Source of the DNA: Ulva prolifera
Taxonomy: Eukaryota; Chlorophyta; Ulvophyceae; Ulvales; Ulvaceae
Reading direction: 5' to 3'
Assembly: GCA_023078555.1 (NCBI GenBank)
Contig: CM041197.1
Location: forward strand, 10,564,160-10,628,159
Length of the DNA: 64,000 bases
The notes under the pieces were generated by a model. That model saw nothing but the letters and a program-made list of their open reading frames with translations, made no database searches and was not told the DNA's origin. Both the position numbers and the translations under genes were made by a program. Positions 19,981 through 31,199 of the stretch are shown piece after piece; within the stretch, counting starts at the first letter, position 1, and every line of letters begins with the position of its first letter.

Positions 19981-22497
19981 TCAAGCTGGTGCAGGAGTTG
20001 GCGCCATTGCTGCCATGGCTCCGCCTGGACCTGTCCTTCTGCCCATTCCCATTCCCATGTTCGTGCTTGGGGATGAACTCGGGTTGGGGCTGGGGCTGGG
20101 GCTGGGGCTGGGGCTAGGGCTGGGGCTGGGGCTGGGGCTGGGGCTGGGGCTCGGACTCGGGCTCGGCCTCGGGCTTGCTGCTTGCCCCTCAGCGCGGTCT
20201 CCGGGCTCTTCGCGGGTGCTGTTAACCTGAGATGCAGTGGTAGAAGCCGGTGGAGGACTCGAAGGCACAGGGGCAGGGGATGGTACTGGCACTGGCGTAT
20301 CATTGACGCCTTGTGCTGAAGAAGTACGGCTCTCCGATGGAGCAGGCGACAACGCCTCGGTCGGCGCTTCGGTGCTCGAGTTCCCGGAGTCGCCGTCCAT
20401 GTCACCACCAGCACTGGAGCCAGATGTGGCATCGTTGACACTCATGACGATGACTGGCTCCTCTTCGTCGTTGCGGCTTCTGTTCCTGTCCGATTCTCTC
20501 GGCGCGCGCACGGTGCGATTCAGCATTGCGGGCGGCGGCGGCGTCTCCGGCTCCCCCGGCACCGGGCCGCTGGATGGCTCAGCGTTTGAATCGCGAACGG
20601 CATCTGAACGGCTCACTGGGACAGAATTTGCATTCGTTCCAGCGGTGCAGACGTCCGGGCCGCTTTCTGCGATCTCCTCTGTGATGTCGGTGAGGAGGAT
20701 GATGACCGTGTCTTCGACGACTCTCGCCGCATTGCCTACTGTGAAGGGCTCCCCTGAGAAGACGAATGTCCCCTGCAACAAAGTTGACGATGTTTGCACA
20801 AACCGTGGGACGGTTGTACGAGATGCCAAGTAATCACCCCCCAAAATACGCGTACGACTCAGAGGCTACGCACACCCTTCCAGTAGTGCACTGGTCGGCA
20901 GCAGGCGCCAGCATCTATATGACTATGATGCCACATACACGGCCGCAGTCACACCACAACGATGTGCAACGCTGTCAACAGGAGCTGACACTGGGTTCTC
21001 CGTCGAAGAACTGGCAAACATGCACCTACGACTCCAGGAATCAAACAGTCAAAAACGGCAGCAGCCTGGCCAGGCGGTCACACATTGATGCTCGCCTCCG
21101 CAACGGCAGTCACCGGCATCGCCTCGATGGCAGCAGCGAAGGCCGTCAGCGCCGGCTCACACGCGTCGCACACTCCAGAGGCGGCGATGATGGCCTCCGA
21201 GGCCACGCCGACGGCCTCCGCGCGGGCCACCGCCCGCGAGCGCGCCTGCACCGTCAGCCGCGCGTCCCCCTCTCCGGAGCACTGCCCAGATACCTCTGCC
21301 ACCGCGGTGGCAACAGCAGAGGCGACGAGGGAGATGCTCTCGCCGAAGGTGCTGCTCAGGGTTCCCCCTGCGGCGGAGGCGCAAACGGCCTCCGCGATGT
21401 CTATCACTACACAGTGCCACGGAGTATTGGGTTGTCGGCCATGCGGCTCACATGCATAGCGGCTATGTATACCTGTGGGAGACTCATCAATTCAAAGCGT
21501 GGTTTCATGTGTCTGGAGTATTTTGCATTGCATTGGCTGCATTTTGTGTGGTGACATGCACTGTTGCAGTGACCAGGATGATACAGAAGTGCTAGTTTGC
21601 AATGTCCGCGTGACGTACACCAAGTCCGTGCCCTTCACAGGGCCTGTGTGGCGAACGGTTGTCAACTGCATCAGGGATGAATTCAGAGCTACCAGCAACA
21701 GGAACCTGTGGCATCGAAGGGTGTGTCCCTAGTGCAGCAGCTATAATGGAGGCCAGCGGAGACTCCACACCCGTTAACACCCGACAAGGTGGGAGTTCAT
21801 GCAGCACAAGAACACCCGCAATGCATGGATCGTCCACCATTCACACCACGCTGATTTGCGAATCCATGCAACCACATCCAGAGATCCAGCCCATGCCGTA
21901 CATGTGCTGCTGGTCAAGTGGGATGGTGGCTCCCGGTCAGACATGAAATTAGAGAGCCGCACATGCATCGGCGTACCCCTCCTGCTCCGCAATGCTCCTC
22001 CTCGTCGCGGAGGTGAATCGGCACTGCACGCGGTTTCCCTGCGCGGAGACCATGCAGCCTGCACAGACACCCGCCCCGGCCCTTCATGACATGTGTATTA
22101 TTCAGACGGGGATGAATCAGAAAACAGTCTTCACTGCATTGGTCTGTGTTGTCTCTGTGTGGATTCATTCAGTCATCGCCGCCACTGCCATCGCAATCGC
22201 GAGCTGCAGTGGTGCCCCTCGTCAGGGACGCAGTGCGTGGCCACCTGTAGCCGCACCTCTCCTCTGGTTTCGCGATGCAAGTATGATCCTCTTGATCCAG
22301 TAGCGTGCCCAGGAACTTTTGTACCTGAGTATAAGATGACCCAGATATGGATGCACCGAGGTGTGGAGTGGACGCAGCAGCCATGAAGTCGCACCTGAAG
22401 CTGCGATGAGAAGTCCAATGGCAACGCCCAACAGCCCTTGTGGCCTCTGTGCACGCGGCTTTATGTTCACCATCTTTGGCGCAGCTCTCAAACGCAT
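19981..22497 (-). CDS. Secreted Ala/Cys-rich protein with Pro-Ser repeat tail (4 exons, 437 aa)
   Basis: Exons are 22497-22395, 22058-21963, 21406-21084 and 20772-19981. Donors are GTGCGA, GTGCGG and GTGTGA, and acceptors GTGCAG, GTGTAG and TTGCAG. Phases 1, 1 and 0 match across all three introns, and the last exon ends in TGA. The N-terminus has basic residues and then GLLGVAIGLLIAAS, a typical signal peptide. Next come a small Cys part (GNRVQCRFTSATRRSIAEQE) and an Ala-rich region with Cys pairs (SGQCSGEG, SGVCDACEPALTAFAAAIEA). An exon starting GTFVFSGEPFTVGNAARVVE follows, then a disordered Ser/Pro tail with (SP)n and a final Met/Gly/Pro-rich end. Algal cell-wall and matrix proteins often carry (SP)n, which is usually O-glycosylated. 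No specific family was recognised. An in-frame ATG eight codons downstream is an alternative start. Confidence 0.68.
20083..20160 (-). repeat. GGGGCT hexanucleotide repeat coding for (Ser-Pro)n
   Basis: About twelve copies of GGGGCT with one GGGCTA variant. On the minus strand they encode alternating Ser and Pro in the tail of the secreted protein. The six-base period keeps the frame, so length changes would vary the tail without breaking the gene. Confidence 0.88.
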
Positions 22498-23149
22498 GCC
22501 TGCACCATCAGCCACAAATGATCAAATTCAAGCGCAGTCTCTGTACCCACATACTGTACAGCCGTGTCTGACTGGTGATGACAAGCCCAGAATCTGCCTG
22601 TCAGCTGCGTGGCACTGTAATCCAACATGCGTGCATTTCTACAGTTAGACACAAATGTGTTCGGATGATTGTACAAGTCTATCCTGCTGCGAAAATATTC
22701 TATTGAATTTACGCCAAATCTTTGCAGCAATTGAATCAATGTAGCTTCAGTTGAACTATTGCAACTGGGGCATGGGTGTCTGACCGGCTCCAGTCTGCAC
22801 TGGCCTTGTAGCCACATGCAATCTGCTTACTCCATGACCAACGCTCAGGATAACTGAGAGGCACCAGAGTTCTGTGTGACGGGTTGAAAGGTGGAAGTAT
22901 ACGTTGCTGTTACTGCAGCACAAGTACGTGCACTCCTGACTGCGAACAGCAGCACTGTCTTTGCTGGCCAGGCTGTGGTGCCAGATCCATGTGTTTGACG
23001 GATTGCAATCTCGGAGACCTTCAGTATGCTTTGTGCATTTTACTCAACGCGGCAGGTGGGTGGGGATACGGCAAACTTAGGACAGTGCAGCAATGGAGCA
23101 GGCGTGAACGTGGCTGTGGCTGCGTGCCGGTGCCGGCCCTGGTCAAATG
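22498..23149. other. No gene recognised; upstream region of the secreted protein gene
   Basis: No coding family, repeat or clear promoter element was identified here. It would contain the promoter of the minus-strand gene that starts at 22497. Confidence 0.4.
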
Positions 23150-23732
23150 TCTTGCTGTGAAGACACTGTCAAACAATGAAAATCTCTTTCAAGCTGCTTA
23201 TCGCGTGCCTGTGTCAGCGTTAACCAGTGCTTGCACGAGTGGGATGCGTCCAGACCCGAAAGGCACGAACAGGGCAACGGGCACACCTGAACCTGAACGA
23301 CGATCGAGCTCGATGTAGTTTCTCTCAGGTGGATCCGAGCCAAGGAGTCGAATAACGTTGAGTCGAAGCAGGATTGATACCGCGCTGCGAAGCCATGTCC
23401 TCTCGCTCGGGTTGACAAGCCAGCAAGCAGAGCAAACCAAACCTCGGCTGATCTTCCGAGAGTACGGGTTTACTACGATGTGTTTGCGCCCGGGAGCTCT
23501 AGGGAATGCGACTGCATGAGCGGTACATTCTCGGAGTTGCATCCGCGTGTGCAGGCAGCGCCGCTTCCGCAATGTCGACTGCAACGAGGCCGTTGCGGGA
23601 TCCTCGATAGATGTGATCATGCTGTGTACTCTGGTTTTCTGCCAAACTCGTTGTGTTCACATCCAGGTTTGGCATGACTCAGCAGAGTGAGGCCGAGCGA
23701 GCCCGCCATGCCAGCCCCCAATTCCAGCAGCT
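23150..23732 (-). pseudogene. Possible remnant of a METTL-type methyltransferase
   Basis: After an AG at 23733 the minus strand reads LLELGAGMAGSLGLTLLSHA, which resembles the SAM-binding motif I of the lysine methyltransferase (METTL21/FAM86-like) group. In other frames come ITSIEDPATASLQSTLRKR, as expected for the acidic motif II region, and CFDSTLFDSLARI, which resembles the later SD-x(n)-LFD-x-L segment. The three pieces are in the expected order but in different frames with stops between. It is either a decayed gene or one with exons not resolved here. The call rests on short motifs only. Confidence 0.3.
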
Positions 23733-23759
23733 ATGCCTGGCACTTGTATGAGTAGCACA

Positions 23760-26700
23760 TGTAAATTATGTGGCAGGTGGGATCCATGTGTGGTGCTGTC
23801 CACCTCCAAATATGCCCAAAAACTGACTTTTTCAATTCTCAGTGCAAGGATGTTTGTGGCAGGCCACTGTGACACCCAGAGTGCATTACCACTGATGTTG
23901 TGTTGTGAAAATTCGCAGCCTCAAGGCCAAACAACCAACATGCAGCTCGACCAAAATCCGCCCGATCAGCACTTCACATATACCTCAAGTGATCACCTGT
24001 TCGAATCTGAGCCTCAATCCTTGCACACCAGCTCCAACAGCTATTCTGCGTGTGCTATCGAGCCCGAACATGCGTGTGCTTCACCATTTTCGGTGCTGAA
24101 AGTTGCTGTGCACTCAGTCTCACAAATCGAATGCATTCACCAGCAGCTTTTTTGCGTGCTTCGCGAATCTGCAATCCAGTTGTCAACACTGATCTCGTGG
24201 AGTGCATGGCGTGGCGGTGTGGTCAGTGGTGTCGCGTGACGCACGCCCCATGCGAGATTCCAACACCCCGAGTTTGGCTGAAAACCGGTGTGTACATGGC
24301 GGGCCGCAGCTGTGCGCAGTCGTGGAGGAATCCCGCGCGAAAGCATCGGTGGACGCCGCAAAAACGGCTGCCGAATAAGCGATGATGGACTGTGGCGAAA
24401 GCAATTGGCAGCATCTCGTGTTTTGCCCACGTTCAATCGCACCAGGCTAGATGCTACGCCCCCCTTTGGCTGCAGCCAGGTGCAGCAGGTAGATGCTGGC
24501 GCGGCGCCGTGCACGGTCCCGCGGCATGTAGCGCGGCAATGCTGAGTGTGCATTCTTTCTGTGAACAAACTTGAATGGCAATGCAGTGCATCGACTGTGC
24601 ATGCGCATCAAGCAGTGACAACACATATCCTGAAAAGAGGAGTGGCGGCTCCGATTCAGCCGCCTGTTGCAGCACAGTACGAAAACAGCTCGAGCTCTCC
24701 GGGCCTTAAGTGAGCGCTCTCACGAATTCGCATGAAACGCAATATATCTCGAGTTAGGCAGCAGCCCACAATCGTACAACCGACTTGGTTCGGTGCGTGT
24801 TTCGGATGAGATTCGGTTTCAGCGTTTGTTTTCTCCCGTTCACTCTTTTGTAATACTTGGTTCGGTGCGTGACGTTGCGGCCGCTTGCTGTGCCCGTCGC
24901 CGGGTACCCTGCATCTGTATCGCCAACAAAACAGAGTCCTGCGGTCAGGAAATGCTAATGGGGCCATTCAACTCTGTGAATCATCAGGCCCCACCCGCAG
25001 ACTGCCTGGCGGAATGCACAGCAATCAAGCCCTGTAGACTCTAAAGCAAACTATACTGTTTGCATCCAAAGGACAGTATTGTTGCGCAGCTGTGGCCCGT
25101 GCGGCGGGGGTGTCAGAGCGGTGTATGGGTGCTATGCTGCACCCCCGGGTGGCAGCCAAGCCTACTGAGAGCGCAATCAGGCCCAACCACACAGATCGCC
25201 TGATTTATCTCTGAAAGTTTTACAGACAACAGATCACCCACTGCCTTATGTCTCCACAAACTCTCGCCGGTACAAGACTCCGTACCAGCCCGGTGGCTTA
25301 TCAGACTCTCTACAGTCGCCCGGTCCACGGCGGCGTTCGAAAACTAATCCAGCACCATCTTGCTATCATGGATCCTAGATCTGGCCAGCGAACCCACCAC
25401 AGGCTGCGCGAGAATGGTTGTTCTCAGGGCAGTCAACCCGCCATTCCGGCCCGCACAGTGCACCATATGACCTGTGCGAGCATCATGAGACTCACAAAAA
25501 CGCCCTCTACTCAACTATGCCATCCACACCTGCTCTCGTGCACTACAGATGCCTGTCGTTCTGGGCGTCGCTCTCCCATGCATACGAGCACATGCACATC
25601 GTGCGTGCTGGTGCGCCGCTTGTGCAAGCTTGACCCACCTTGGATGCTACTTACAGTGTCGTCTACAGCGAATGGCCCCATTAGCGATTTTCTGACCGCC
25701 TGTTGTATCTGTCGATGGTCTCGTCGGAATCTCATGTGCTAGTTTATGGGTAGCCCACGACATCATTCAGCCCAGTGCACATCCTGCCGAATCCGGCTTC
25801 AGCTGCGACTTCTGAAGGATCCTCTCAGAGGTTGGGGGCTGTGAGGGAGGCTGTTTTTCTGGTGGTCCCACAGTTATGCTGCAGAGTGGCGTACTCAACT
25901 GCGTAGGTGCGCATGCTGCAGCTGCGTGGTAGTACTTAGACGCAGTGCATACATACAACGTTGTATGCACTGTTTAAGCAAACTACTTGTGCACCATCGA
26001 GCCAGCTTCCGTATGGTGGACATGTTCTTGGGCTGCCCGTTGATGTTGCGGTGCTGCGTGCCCTCGCTGCTTGCACCACACACATGTGCATTTGATTCCA
26101 GCTTCAATATGGCAGTTTGCATACAGCGGGCGTGAGGACCACCAGATTGCAGTGGCGATGCCAGTGGTTGGCTGTTCGGTGTGTGATGCCAGAACCCCAC
26201 GCGACCTGCCTCACGGGTCGGCCCCAACTGGTGCACACACCCAGACAAGCAGATGTTGCGGTGCTGCCCGACTTGCTGCCTTTGTCCTTGTAACACACCC
26301 AGACAAGAAGCCTCAATATTTGAATGCCACATGCCAAGAATGAATCAAGAGCAAATTGTTTTTAGTGCTCAGCTTCTGGTTTGATTATTAAATTGACTAT
26401 TGATTTGCAGAACAAGGCACCGCACCATCACACTCCGCTCTCACCAACTCATATATATGAGTTGGATATCGCCATCAGGTCCATCAAGGTAGCTAGCATA
26501 GATGTACGAGACACCCTTTGAATAAGCACGTACCGAGACAACAACTGTTCAGGCCAAAGCTGCATCACGATCAGCGACCGTCGATACCTTGCCCCAGCTT
26601 ACTACTTCCAGCGTGCATCCCTGTCCAACGATCAAAGCACCAGCACTGTGCTACCCTCTACCTCAAGAGTGCAAGCTGCTAATTAAAAAACAGTCATGGC

Positions 26701-27050
26701 TCAGGGAGTATGGTCTTCAGACATCGCTAAAAGGTATAAAGTCCGACCTTGCCAGGGCACATCGACCACAGCAGGCCCATGGTGCCTTGAGGCATACGCG
26801 TCTAGATGGCCAGACGTGACTAGATGTGCATTGGTAGTTCTTGAAGGCGATCATCGAATGAATGCCGAGCCTGCATAAACCGGGAATGTCATGCGCCAGA
26901 CCAAAAAAGCCACAGCTACACTGTGGTCATCATGACGCCCATGGTGAATAGCAAGGTACTGGTAGATGCATTCAGGTATCTTGTGGTAACAGTAGCTTGC
27001 AGGCAACAAGCGCACATGCGGACGCTGGTCGTAGGGTCGCACCTTCAATC
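23760..27050. other. No gene recognised
   Basis: Open stretches on both strands lack family motifs. Two short related segments on the minus strand, about 26049-26080 and 26243-26290, contain GCAGCACCGCAACAT. The second also matches the start of LINE-A at 32.8 kb (TTACAAGGACAA, GGCAGCAAG, CGGGCAGCACCGC). Confidence 0.4.
26444..26465. repeat. 22-bp perfect palindrome
   Basis: CCAACTCATAT is followed directly by its exact complement ATATGAGTTGG. There is no gene nearby to suggest a role. Confidence 0.85.
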
Positions 27051-27061
27051 TCAAACTTCCC

Positions 27062-27430
27062 TCACACGACCGCAAACCGGCCTCCGTGGTTGCTACCACA
27101 CGAAGCTCCTGTAATAGGCTCAGATGGCAGCCCTGCAGATGTGCCGTTGCCTGAAGCTTCTGGAAAGAGGCATTTGTCGAGGCGCTCCTCAATGCCCGTG
27201 CAGCGGACGTCCGTGGCCCACACTATGGACGCAGCACCTGCGGCCACATTGCTACTCACCAAAGGCAGTCTTGTGCCGCGCTTCGGCCTTGAGTCAAGGG
27301 GAAGCCAAGCTGCCGGCTAACTTCGGCGGCGTCTAGCTCAAACTCATCCGGCTCGACGCCATACATTCCTAAGCAGATGCGGCCCCATCGGCCTTGGTTC
27401 CATCTCGTCAGGCATCTCGTCACACTCGGC
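27062..27430 (-). pseudogene. Decayed SRCR domain related to the eighth SRCR of the plus-strand gene
   Basis: The minus strand reads WNQGRWGRICLGMYGVEPDE and DAAEVSRQLGFPL, then after a frame change IVWATDVRCTGIEERLDKCL and FPEASGN. The eighth SRCR domain of the plus-strand gene has GLWGRICSSPFGAAEPDF, NIVCRQLGFPFG and IVWATDVVCTGKETRLDECF. The usual Cys before RQLGF is Ser here, and the later Cys is missing. The frame breaks in the middle. This points to a dead relative of that module in the opposite orientation. Confidence 0.7.
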
Positions 27431-27869
27431 TATTGTCTGAGCCTGGCTCAGCATGCCTGTGCTCAGGCAAGACGAGGACGTCGCCTTTGGCTACCGGTGC
27501 ATTGCCGCTGCTTGCTGCTCATCCTACATCCCAAGGCCATCGTTTCTCGCACCCATTGGGACAAGCTTTACCGGTCAGCAGACGAAACGAGTTACCCGAC
27601 ACTTTGCGCTACACATGCAATCTCTTCAGGCACAGCATTTGCATGTATCAAACTCACAGAATATGTCTTCGCGTGCGCACACCAATAGCAATACACCTGG
27701 GGTTGCCGGGGCTTGGGTGGCAAGATTCTGGGAATTGGCCGCAACATCAGTACATAGGGTGGGACACCCACCGGATGGATCGCTGCATGCGACAGCCTGT
27801 GCTGAGCGGACGAATGGGGTGCCTCAAACTCTCTGATGATCCGGTACTTCTCCACGACACGATTCACCT

Positions 27870-28169
27870 GGCCCGAGATGTCACAGTCACTGGCACTCGG
27901 GTCAGCCTCACCCCCTGCACACTCGATGTTTCGGATCCGACTGGCCTCTGACGGCGGCTCCGACAGCGCCCCGTTGTCGCCCGGGAAAAAGAGCTGCACG
28001 CCAATGCCGAAGCCGAGGGACTGGCAGGCGACGGCGGCGGCGGCGCCGTTGAGGCGCGACTCGGCGAAGATGAAGCCGTCGTGCACCTCCATGAGGCCGT
28101 TTTGCCAGGCTGGCGGCGCTGCTGAGTCAGACTGCCCCCCCACCAGACGGGCTTCTCCCAGCCTGTCAC
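27870..28169 (-). CDS. SRCR-domain exon, minus strand
   Basis: After the acceptor GGTGCAG at 28170 the frame enters in phase 1 and reads GEARLVGGQSDS, GLMEVHDGFIFAESRLNGAA, VACQSLGFGIGVQLFFPGD and RIRNIECAGGEADPSASDCD. These are the N-terminal strand, the Cys-x-x-LGF motif and the late Cys of an SRCR domain. SRCR domains are extracellular, disulfide-bonded modules that bind proteins or microbial ligands in animals; their role in algae is not known. The final Cys strand is not seen, so the domain is either split by an intron (a GTGAAT donor follows CDISGQ) or damaged. With the decayed domain at 27.1-27.4 kb it may be the rest of a second SRCR gene. Confidence 0.65.
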
Positions 28170-28249
28170 CTGCACCACCAAAACGTGTCAAGTAGAAGCC
28201 AGGGGTAGATACCCCGCGAACAGTATTGCATATGAATGGCCACAAGATT

Positions 28250-30886
28250 CGGATGTATCAGCGCTAGCGTAACAGATAATTATCTAAAACAAAGTGAATA
28301 GCATGAAGGTGCTCGGTCAAATTGCCTGGAGTGTTCAGGAAAGAGATTCATCAAACTGTTCCGAAGTCAACTCTCGGATGTGTTGGCTGCTGTACAGCTT
28401 ACACATTTGCCGCGAGTCGCTCACACAATGCAACATGCGGGAGAGGGCTTGCAAGGATCGTGATTCCCATGGAGAATTGCGTTTTATACAGTGCTATGCC
28501 CCCCCCTCAGCTGAGACATGTCCATGCCGTGCAGAGCAGACTCCATCGCCTGAGCAGGAACAGCCGGCCAAGGCACACTGCGTTTGCACATGTATACAAC
28601 GCGTGTGCCAAGAAACCTGGTTGTAACGCACTCGCATCGAAGGACCTGCAGCTGAGCCGCAGCTGTGAGTCCACGCATTCCTGGGTGTCACCGAAGAGCA
28701 CATCTTCACACCCCGTGACCTCCTCGAAGCCTGGTGTTACGCCTTTCAGGGCATGTCGCGACAGTGCAGCCTACGTCGGTAAACATCCCGGCCCGCGGCG
28801 CACGAAACCAGCCAAACACCGCAAACGAGCGATCATAGCTTTTTATCAAACAGTTGAAACATTTCATGCGGTCTAGGAGATGGTTTGAGCGTTCTGTGGG
28901 CAGATCCTCGAGGAGATCCCAAGGACACGTGCACAACCCATAAGGCGGGCCGTCACGGGCGATTTTTTGCTTGTCAGGCCGCGGAGATGGTCCATCAGTG
29001 ATGCTTGCGGGTATCAGATGGGCGTCATGCCGCGTGGTCACGTCGTCAAAATGCGGTACCGCCTACGGGTATAGCATGTAGTACACCGTATGAATGCCAG
29101 GACGTTTATGCTGAAGCTGTAGGCGCCTTCTTGATTGCTGGCGCCCGCAATTATCGCAAGTTCGCACAATTGGGTGCCATCTGTCTCTCTGAGGTACGAA
29201 CCAGCATCATGCCAACTTGCATGAAGTGCTAGCATTGCATAAAGGATCAGCATCGCTGATTCAGCGACCGCCACAAGCGGCGTCCGCAAGGCGTCAACCT
29301 TGAGCTTATGAACACCAGGAAGCCAATTACCACAGATTTACGTTCCTGCTCGCCAACACAGCGATAGTGGAATTTACAGAGGATATTAACTGTGGGCCAG
29401 GAGCAGCAGCCGGCCGCTGAACACGGAGGTGCGCTCGAACGTGGTTTCGCAGCGATGAACTTGCCGCTCTCGTGTGCATTCACTCGAGTTCACAAGACAC
29501 AAGCGTAATTGATACATCATAAAGTATATTCCTGTGAATGCGCTCGGACATCCGAGCATTGATTCATATCGTACTGCGTGGCCCTCGAATGCCGTAACCT
29601 GCATCAGGCTTCGGCACTGTGCTCTACAGTAGAATCTTGATGCGGACATCATTGCTAGACGTGATTAAATCGTGATTGTCGAAGTCCAGTTGTGGGGGTT
29701 TCTGGCCTGTTTACGGAGTAGCCCGCTTGAGTTGTTCAGCTTCAGCGGACGTGGTGCCGTGGCTCATATGATTGACCAAGGCTAATCGACACCTATGCGA
29801 GATCGCACAGAGGCACAGTAAAGTCTATAGAAAGTCTACATGTATGGCCTGCTGAAAGCATCCGCTTGAGGTTCGTGAAGCGGACGTTACGGCGATGGCT
29901 ATATGCCACAGCAGCGACGATCACCAGTTTCAATTCGCATCCTTCAGACGCGTTGTTAAATCTGTAGATGTACATAATTCCGTGACGCTTACATATGACA
30001 CACCAGGCTCAGCCCGCCAGTGCAGTGCAGTAGGTACCGCTGTCCCAGCTGCAGTGTCGACATGTGCAAGGGGTGACATCTTGGCAGTGGTAATCTTGAA
30101 CAACCTTTCAAGTGGTGTCGCATCCCCAGTGACGTCATGGGATCCCACCATGGGGTCCTCATCATTGCCATGCACTGCATTGCACTGCACAATATGGCCT
30201 ATCGGACTGCACTTTAAATACTTCAAGTTATAAGTTATATGTGATGCACTTTGTCCACCCCTTTACCTTTGACGTTGCCCTTCAGCATGCTGCCATACAG
30301 CTTGCAATTGAGTACCACTCCCATGTTTACACATGCGCAGCCTGCTAACATTGCAGCCTGGGGGGCCTAGCAACCTCAGTTCATAGGCACCCCCAGCAGG
30401 GCGAGCAGGATTCGCAAGGCCAGTTGGACCATGCATGCATGCATACTTCCAGCATTGTGGCACAACCATGGGACAACCATGGGACAAAGTATCCCCAGAT
30501 GGGGGGGTCAGGTGTCATGCTGTAGTAAACCTTGTCTACCACCCCCATGTGTTGCAACCACAACGGCAGCACTACAGTCAATGTAGAGCCGCACATCGGC
30601 ATCACCCTGGCCACATTGGTGTAGCCAATCAAACCACCAAGCAAACCATCTGCAACAGCCCCCCCCAAGGCAGTAACATCGTGTTGTGTCAGGCCCATAC
30701 CCATCCAGGCCCTCCCCCAGGCCCGACCATTCACGTGCTGCGCCAGCCCCATGTCTGAGCCTCCGCACACTGCACCCTGCACACTGCACCCTGCACGCCC
30801 AGCGCTCAGGCTGCTTCGAACACGGCGGGCTGAATCCGTGCACTGCAGGGGCCAACTTCTCGTCACCTCTCCAACGCAGCTGACTC
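28250..30886. other. No gene recognised; upstream of the SRCR gene
   Basis: No coding family or repeat was found. The stretch separates the minus-strand SRCR remnants from the start of the plus-strand SRCR gene, whose promoter it should contain. No certain TATA box or other element could be named. Confidence 0.4.
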
Positions 30887-30931
30887 ATGCATGCTGTGCT
30901 GCAGTTGGCTGCACAGCACAGGTGCTCTGCT

Positions 30932-31199
30932 ATGCATACGGCCGCGGTGGTCCTCACCGTGCTCCTCGCCGCCGCCCCGGCCTGCGCCGATGTGCCATCT
31001 ATTGATTTGACAGTCGACAGCAGCCGGAACCCTGGGCGGCCGGTGCGGCCCGCCCGCCCAACGCGCCCCTCACGCCCCGGGCGCCCCAATCTGGCCCCGG
31101 CTCCGGGGGGGGGCGATACCATCGTGCCCGACCCCGCAACGCCAGTCATCGAGCCGCCCGCAGGCACCACCCCAGAGGCGCCGCCGACAGCTGTCCCAG
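30932..31199 (+). CDS. Exon 1: signal peptide and Arg/Pro-rich linker
   Basis: MHTAAVVLTVLLAAAPACAD is a good signal peptide, with likely cleavage after ACA. A linker with NPGRPVRPARPTRPSRPGRP follows, then TPEAPPTAVP. It ends CCAG|GTGGTG in phase 1. An in-frame ATG at 30887 would add 15 residues before the hydrophobic core, so the later ATG fits better. The basic-Pro linker probably spaces the SRCR array from the N-terminus. Confidence 0.75.

Noticed and set aside
20015-20833. Two plus-strand frames with long Leu-Gly runs
   Set aside because: Shadow of the (Ser-Pro)n coding exon on the opposite strand, which has matching splice phases and a signal peptide.
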